The notes under the pieces are model-generated. The model saw only the letters and a list, made by a program, of their open reading frames with translations. It made no database searches and had not been told where the DNA came from. This document shows, one piece after another, positions 59,922 to 64,000 of a stretch of 64,000 nt of DNA (position 1 is its first letter; each line of letters begins with the position of its first letter). The DNA lies in NCBI GenBank assembly GCA_015487785.1, contig WFPC01000044.1, forward strand, positions 1 to 64,000, written 5' to 3'. This DNA is from Gammaproteobacteria bacterium. Its GTDB lineage: Bacteria; Pseudomonadota; Gammaproteobacteria; S012-40. The position numbers and the translations under genes were made by a program.

Positions 59922-61202
59922 ATGATCTGCGTCGACGACCGCTACGCCCCCACGCAACACAATCTGCGCCGTATTGCCGGGCTGCGCGCCATTGGAGCGG
60001 GAATAATGGCCATGCTCGTCGTTCTCACCCAGGCTTGGCTGGACCTGTCGCTACCGCTACTGCCCCTGACCCTGCTCCTCATCGCCCAAGGGACCTGGGC
60101 CCTATTCACCTGGTGGCGCTCACGCCGCCCACAAACTGTCTCCGACTTCGAGTTTTTCCTGCAGCTTGCGAGCGATGTCTTGGTCTTCAGCGCCGTACTC
60201 TATTTCACCGGTGGCGCCACCAATCCTTTTGCCTGGTTCTATCTCCTACCGCTGATGATAGCCGCCACCGTGCTACCTCCCACCTACGTATGGAGTATGG
60301 CGGGCCTGGCCGTGAGCTGTTATTCCCTGTTGATGATGTTCTATGTACCCCTGCCACTGGCCGCTGACCAAGTGTTCCGCATGCCACACGACAGCGGTTT
60401 CTCCCGCCACGTCTTCGGTATGTGGTTCGGCTTCCTTCTCAGTGCCGCGCTGATGTCTTATTTCGTCACCCGCATGGCGCTCACCCTGCGCGAACGCGAC
60501 CGGGTCTTGGCCGAGGCCCGCGAACAGACTCTGCGCGACGAACGCCTAGTGGCCCTGGGCACTCTGGCCGCCGGTGCCGCCCATGAACTGGGCACCCCAC
60601 TGGGCACCATGGCCCTGATCATTGATGAATTGCTCGTTGAATATCCCAGGGAACGCGATACCCAACTGCACGAACAACTTCGCCTGTTACGCGAACAGGT
60701 GGACCGCAGCAAGCAGGCCTTGTCGGTAATCTCCGCCTCCGCCGGACAACAACGCGCCGATGAAGGCCATGCTCGCCCTGCCGATCACTATCTGAGAGAA
60801 CTGATCCGGCAATGGCGTGTCAGACGGCCTGGCGTCAATCTCCACGAACAACTGGATGGGCCATCGCCCGCCCCTGCCCTACTTGCCGACCGGGCCCTGG
60901 ACCAAGCCCTGGCCAACATCCTCGACAACGCCGCCGATGCATCGCCGGAGAACGTCGAGCTGTACGCCTCATGGTCTGCTCATTCACTGGAGATCCAGAT
61001 TTTCGACCGCGGCCCCGGCCTCAATGCCAGCACCGCAGGGAAAATACCCTTCAGCAACAAGGAACAAGGTCTCGGTATCGGCCTGTTCCTCGCCCATGCG
61101 GTGATCGAACGTCTCGGTGGCGAAGTCTATCATCGTCGACGCGAACATGGCGGCACCTGCACCCGGATTCGCCTGCCCCTTATTGGAAATACCCATGAAT
61201 GA
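59922..61202 (+). CDS. regB: RegB/PrrB-type redox sensor histidine kinase (redox Cys replaced by Ser)
   Basis: 426 residues from the ATG at 59922. Six TM helices fill residues ~20-185 and include the quinone-binding heptapeptide GGATNPF (97-103), the RegB hallmark. The H-box is GTLAAGAAHELGTPLGTM with phosphorylated His221. The usual redox-box Cys ~40 residues later is Ser263 (REQVDRSKQAL). The ATPase has NILDNAADA, DRGPGL and GLGIGLFLAHAVIERLGG. It overlaps the regA-type gene by 8 nt and is divergent from the barrel-cytochrome-TlpA operon, a likely target. Confidence 0.9.
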   Translation: MICVDDRYAPTQHNLRRIAGLRAIGAGIMAMLVVLTQAWLDLSLPLLPLTLLLIAQGTWALFTWWRSRRPQTVSDFEFFLQLASDVLVFSAVLYFTGGATNPFAWFYLLPLMIAATVLPPTYVWSMAGLAVSCYSLLMMFYVPLPLAADQVFRMPHDSGFSRHVFGMWFGFLLSAALMSYFVTRMALTLRERDRVLAEAREQTLRDERLVALGTLAAGAAHELGTPLGTMALIIDELLVEYPRERDTQLHEQLRLLREQVDRSKQALSVISASAGQQRADEGHARPADHYLRELIRQWRVRRPGVNLHEQLDGPSPAPALLADRALDQALANILDNAADASPENVELYASWSAHSLEIQIFDRGPGLNASTAGKIPFSNKEQGLGIGLFLAHAVIERLGGEVYHRRREHGGTCTRIRLPLIGNTHE

Positions 61203-61737
61203 AGCCACTTCCCCCTCCTTGCTCCTGGTAGATGACGACCTCACGTTTGGTCGCGTATTGAGCAAAGTGCTGGAAAAACGCGGTTTCGAGACCTACATCG
61301 CCACCGACCTGCAGGGTGCCGTGGAGCTGGCCAATGACCACAATCCAGAGTACGCCGTCATTGATCTGCGCATCGGCAGCGAATCCGGCTTGGAGGTCGT
61401 CAAGCAACTCAAGTCCATGGACACCGGCATCCGCATGGTTATTCTCACCGGCTACGCCAGCATTGCCACCGCCGTCGAGGCCATCAAACTGGGCGCCACC
61501 CACTATCTCACAAAGCCCGCAAGCGCCGAGGAAATCATCCACGCCCTGGAGCGCGACAATGGTGACAGCCAGGTCGAGCCAGCAGAAAACCCCTTATCAA
61601 TCAGACGGCTGGAATGGGAGCACCTGCAAAAAGTATTGCTGGAAAACAATGGAAACATCTCCGCTGCCGCCCGCGCGCTGGGCATGCACCGCCGTACCCT
61701 GCAACGCAAACTGGCCAAAAAACCCGTGAAAAACTAA
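61195..61737 (+). CDS. regA: RegA/PrrA/ActR-type response regulator
   Basis: 180 residues from the ATG at 61195. Receiver domain with acidic pocket LLVDDDLTF (10-18), phosphoacceptor D57 in YAVIDLRIGSESGL and Lys in YLTKPASAEE. A short linker leads to a Fis-type helix-turn-helix (GNISAAARALGMHRRTLQRKLAKKP, ~153-177), which is almost invariant in RegA proteins. It controls photosynthesis, respiration and other redox genes in relatives; targets here are unknown. Confidence 0.93.
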   Translation: MNEATSPSLLLVDDDLTFGRVLSKVLEKRGFETYIATDLQGAVELANDHNPEYAVIDLRIGSESGLEVVKQLKSMDTGIRMVILTGYASIATAVEAIKLGATHYLTKPASAEEIIHALERDNGDSQVEPAENPLSIRRLEWEHLQKVLLENNGNISAAARALGMHRRTLQRKLAKKPVKN

Positions 61738-61831
61738 GGCCCGAATACAGCATCTTCTGGAGATATTTTTCTCTCGATTTCGATGTGACAGCCATGGCAG
61801 AATCGCACATACCATCACGACAAGGTATGCC

Positions 61832-62533
61832 ATGTATTTCTCCCCTCCCCTACAGCCAGCCACCCTGATCCGGCGCTACAAGCGCTTTCTTGCTGACGTA
61901 ATCCTGCACGATGGTCAAGAGATCACCATACACACCGCCAACACAGGCGCCATGACGGGCTGTGCCGAGACAGGCATGCGTATCTGGCTCAGCCATTCGG
62001 ACAATCCCCGGCGCCGCTACCCCTATTCGTGGGAATTGAGTGAAATCGACAAGGACGTGCTAGTGTGTGTGAACACCGCTCGTGCCAACAACCTGGTAGC
62101 CGAGGCCATAGAGAGCGGCGTGGTTGGTGAATTACAGGATTTTAACCGTCTACGCCGGGAAGTAGCCTTCGGGCAGGAGAACAGCCGGGTAGATCTGTTA
62201 CTGGAAAACAGCAAAACCCTTTGCTACGTGGAAGTAAAAAATGTCACCCTGGCCGAAAACGGCGTGGCCGCCTTTCCCGACGCCCCCAGCCGTCGTGGAA
62301 CAAAACATCTGCGCGAGCTGATGTACATGGCTTCCCAAGGTCACCGGGCAGTAGTGTTTTTCTGTGTGGCACGGCCCGATGTGAAAAGCCTGCGCCCCGC
62401 CGATGAAATCGATCCTCACTATGGCGATACCCTGCGCCAGGCCGCTGACCACGATGTAGAAATCCTGGCCTACAGCGCCACGGTCACTCCTCGCCATGTC
62501 TGCCTGGTCCGTCCGCTTGCCGTGGAACTGTAA
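61832..62533 (+). CDS. sfsA: Sugar fermentation stimulation protein SfsA
   Basis: 233 residues, standard SfsA length. N-terminal OB-like part (RYKRFLADVILHDG, HTANTGAMTGCAETGMRIWLS) and a nuclease-like C-terminal domain with EVKNVTLAENGVAAFPDAPSRRGTKHL near 134-160 are characteristic. E. coli SfsA binds DNA and raises maltose-gene expression, but its role elsewhere is uncertain. It is preceded by a 94-bp gap with no clear promoter. Confidence 0.94.
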   Translation: MYFSPPLQPATLIRRYKRFLADVILHDGQEITIHTANTGAMTGCAETGMRIWLSHSDNPRRRYPYSWELSEIDKDVLVCVNTARANNLVAEAIESGVVGELQDFNRLRREVAFGQENSRVDLLLENSKTLCYVEVKNVTLAENGVAAFPDAPSRRGTKHLRELMYMASQGHRAVVFFCVARPDVKSLRPADEIDPHYGDTLRQAADHDVEILAYSATVTPRHVCLVRPLAVEL

Positions 62534-62596
62534 TTGCCTCTGGCAGGCCTACCTGCTACAAAGAAACTTCATCGCAACCGCGGCAAGGAACAAGAC

Positions 62597-64000
62597 ATGG
62601 GTGCAAGCATTTACTGGTACGACTTTGAAACCTTCGGTGCCGACCCACGGCGGGACCGCCCCGCCCAATTCGCCGGCCTGCGCACGAATCTCGAACTTCA
62701 TCCCATAGGTGAGCCCTTGACGCTATATTGTCGCCCGGCGGACGACTTTCTGCCTCAGCCCGATGCCGTGTTGATCACCGGCATTACGCCCCAGGTGGCA
62801 CGAGAGAAAGGCTTACCAGAAACAGAATTCATCGCTCGCATCAATGAACAATTTTCCCGCCCCGACACCTGCGTAGCCGGCTATAACAACCTGCGCTTCG
62901 ACGACGAGGTCACCCGCAACAGCCTTTACCGCAATTTCTTCGACCCCTATGCCCGTGAATGGAAAAATGGAAATTCCCGCTGGGATCTGATCGACGTCAT
63001 GCGCCTCACCCATGCCCTGCGTCCCCAGGGCATCAACTGGCCCAAGCGGGAAGACGGTCACACCAGTTTCCGTCTTGAAGACCTCACTCGCGCCAATGAC
63101 ATCGAACATCAAGATGCCCATGATGCCCTGTCGGACGTGCATGCCACCATCGCCCTGGCCAGGCTGGTCAAGCAACGACAGCCGCGACTCTACGACTACG
63201 TTTTCCGGCATCGTGTCAAAACACGGGTCGCCAGCCTGCTGGATACCCGCAACCACACTCCCGTGCTACACGCTTCAGCCATGTATGCCGCGGAACTGGG
63301 ATGCATCGCCCTGGTTGCGCCATTGGCAGTTCACCCGCGAAACAAGAACGAAATCATCGTCTACGACCTGCGTGTCGACCCCGAACCCTTCCTCCATCTC
63401 GATAGCTCGCAACTGCACAAACGCCTGTACACACGACAAGACCAGTTGCCTGACGACACGCCACGCTTGCCAGTGAAAACCATACACATCAACAAGGCAC
63501 CCGTAGTGGCTCCGGCCAGTACACTCACCGCGGAAGCCTGCAAGCGCTGGAAAATCGACCTCACCCTCTGCCGTCACCACCTGGAAACACTGACTAGTGA
63601 CAAGCATTTCATCAAAACCCTGCGGAAAGCCTATCAACAATCTCGTTTCGATACCGAAACCAACCCCGACCTGATGCTCTACAGTGGCGGCTTTTTCAGC
63701 GATGCCGACCGCCGCCGTATGATGCGCATACATCAAACATCGCCTGAACATCTGGCCAAGCTCGCGAGTGACTTCGACGACCCCCGTCTTCCCGAAATGC
63801 TATTTCGCTACCGCGCCCGCAACCACCCCCAGACTCTGAGCGCCGAGGAAAAAAACCACTGGGAGGAATTCCGCCTGCAGCGGCTCACTGACCCCAGTGC
63901 CGGCGCCAGCATAACCCTAGAAGGCTTTGACCAGCGCATGTCCGAACTTCGACAAACCCCTCACCTTACTCGCCAGCAGAAAGACCTGCTCACTGCCCTG
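62597..64000 (+). CDS. sbcB: Exodeoxyribonuclease I (3' truncated by window end)
   Basis: 468 codons are visible from the ATG at 62597 (AAGGAAC upstream) and the frame is still open at 64000; the family is usually ~475-500 residues, so only the tail is missing. DEDDh exonuclease motifs are intact: YDFETFGADPRRDRPAQF near 8-25, GYNNLRFDDEVTRNSLYRNFFDPY near 94-117, and HQDAHDALSDVHATIALARL near 173-192. The SH3-like and C-terminal regions follow (NKAPVVAPASTL, RYRARNHPQTL). It degrades single-stranded DNA 3' to 5'. Confidence 0.96.
   Translation, partial: MGASIYWYDFETFGADPRRDRPAQFAGLRTNLELHPIGEPLTLYCRPADDFLPQPDAVLITGITPQVAREKGLPETEFIARINEQFSRPDTCVAGYNNLRFDDEVTRNSLYRNFFDPYAREWKNGNSRWDLIDVMRLTHALRPQGINWPKREDGHTSFRLEDLTRANDIEHQDAHDALSDVHATIALARLVKQRQPRLYDYVFRHRVKTRVASLLDTRNHTPVLHASAMYAAELGCIALVAPLAVHPRNKNEIIVYDLRVDPEPFLHLDSSQLHKRLYTRQDQLPDDTPRLPVKTIHINKAPVVAPASTLTAEACKRWKIDLTLCRHHLETLTSDKHFIKTLRKAYQQSRFDTETNPDLMLYSGGFFSDADRRRMMRIHQTSPEHLAKLASDFDDPRLPEMLFRYRARNHPQTLSAEEKNHWEEFRLQRLTDPSAGASITLEGFDQRMSELRQTPHLTRQQKDLLTAL

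Overview
The window reads as a chromosome segment of a GC-rich gammaproteobacterium, probably a sulfur-oxidising or respiratory-flexible lineage. The gene orders queA-tgt-yajC-secD-secF, glyA-nrdR-ribDEBH-nusB-thiL-pgpA and cinA(C)-thpR-recA-recX-alaS-lysC-csrA-tRNA-Ser are gammaproteobacterial. A sulfide:quinone oxidoreductase, a RegB/RegA-type redox two-component system, a plasma-membrane-type H+-ATPase and a haem-protein chemoreceptor point to redox-centred metabolism. Species assignment is inference. There is no phage, CRISPR array or large island; nearly everything is densely packed core genome with many 1-8 nt overlaps.

Layout. 1-2.9 kb: the end of an unknown gene, a MEMO1/AMMECR1 pair, a DUF1178 gene and a predicted outer-membrane barrel. 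3-15.5 kb (minus strand): two long housekeeping runs for riboflavin, thiamine, glycine/one-carbon, queuosine and Sec export. 15.6-20 kb: a sqr gene with a sigma-54 promoter, divergent from a sigma-54 activator carrying a cysteine-rich sensor, then trhA, a cold-shock gene, an RRM protein and tRNA-Thr. 20-25.2 kb (minus): a cysteine-free Fur-family gene, thiO, panC-panB, folK and pcnB. 25.3-34.3 kb (minus): one chemotaxis operon STAS-cheY-cheA-cheW-MCP-cheR-cheD-cheB behind a sigma-28-like promoter. Its receptor joins a flavohaemoglobin-like globin to three Aer2-type PAS domains and ends in a CheR-binding pentapeptide. 34.4-37.4 kb: ispH, fkpB, argJ and a PilZ gene with a sigma-28-like promoter.

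37.4-38.0 kb looks intergenic but appears to hold two convergent, undescribed small RNAs. One is on the plus strand with a sigma-54 promoter, a 5' hairpin, a pyrimidine-rich linker and a terminator. The other is on the minus strand with an almost perfect sigma-28 promoter and a hairpin whose loop carries repeated CCUCC anti-Shine-Dalgarno motifs, followed by a terminator. With the chemotaxis and PilZ promoters, this suggests a local flagellar/motility regulon that extends to RNA regulators.

38-50.6 kb: htpX, the EF-P beta-lysylation module (epmB, efp, epmA), a second PilZ gene with a sigma-54 promoter and an AAN-repeat leader, psd, the recA region (recX apparently begins with CTG), alaS, a 241-bp MITE-like element, lysC and csrA. 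50.7-51.1 kb: tRNA-Ser whose 3' end and flank are duplicated 183 bp downstream. 51-56.2 kb (minus): P-type ATPase, a small coiled-coil protein and E1 subunits of a 2-oxo-acid dehydrogenase; the E1-beta gene has a scrambled N-terminal region. 56.4-64 kb: an amino-acid permease, a Met-rich barrel/cytochrome/TlpA operon divergent from a RegB/RegA pair that lacks the redox cysteine, sfsA, and a 3'-truncated sbcB.
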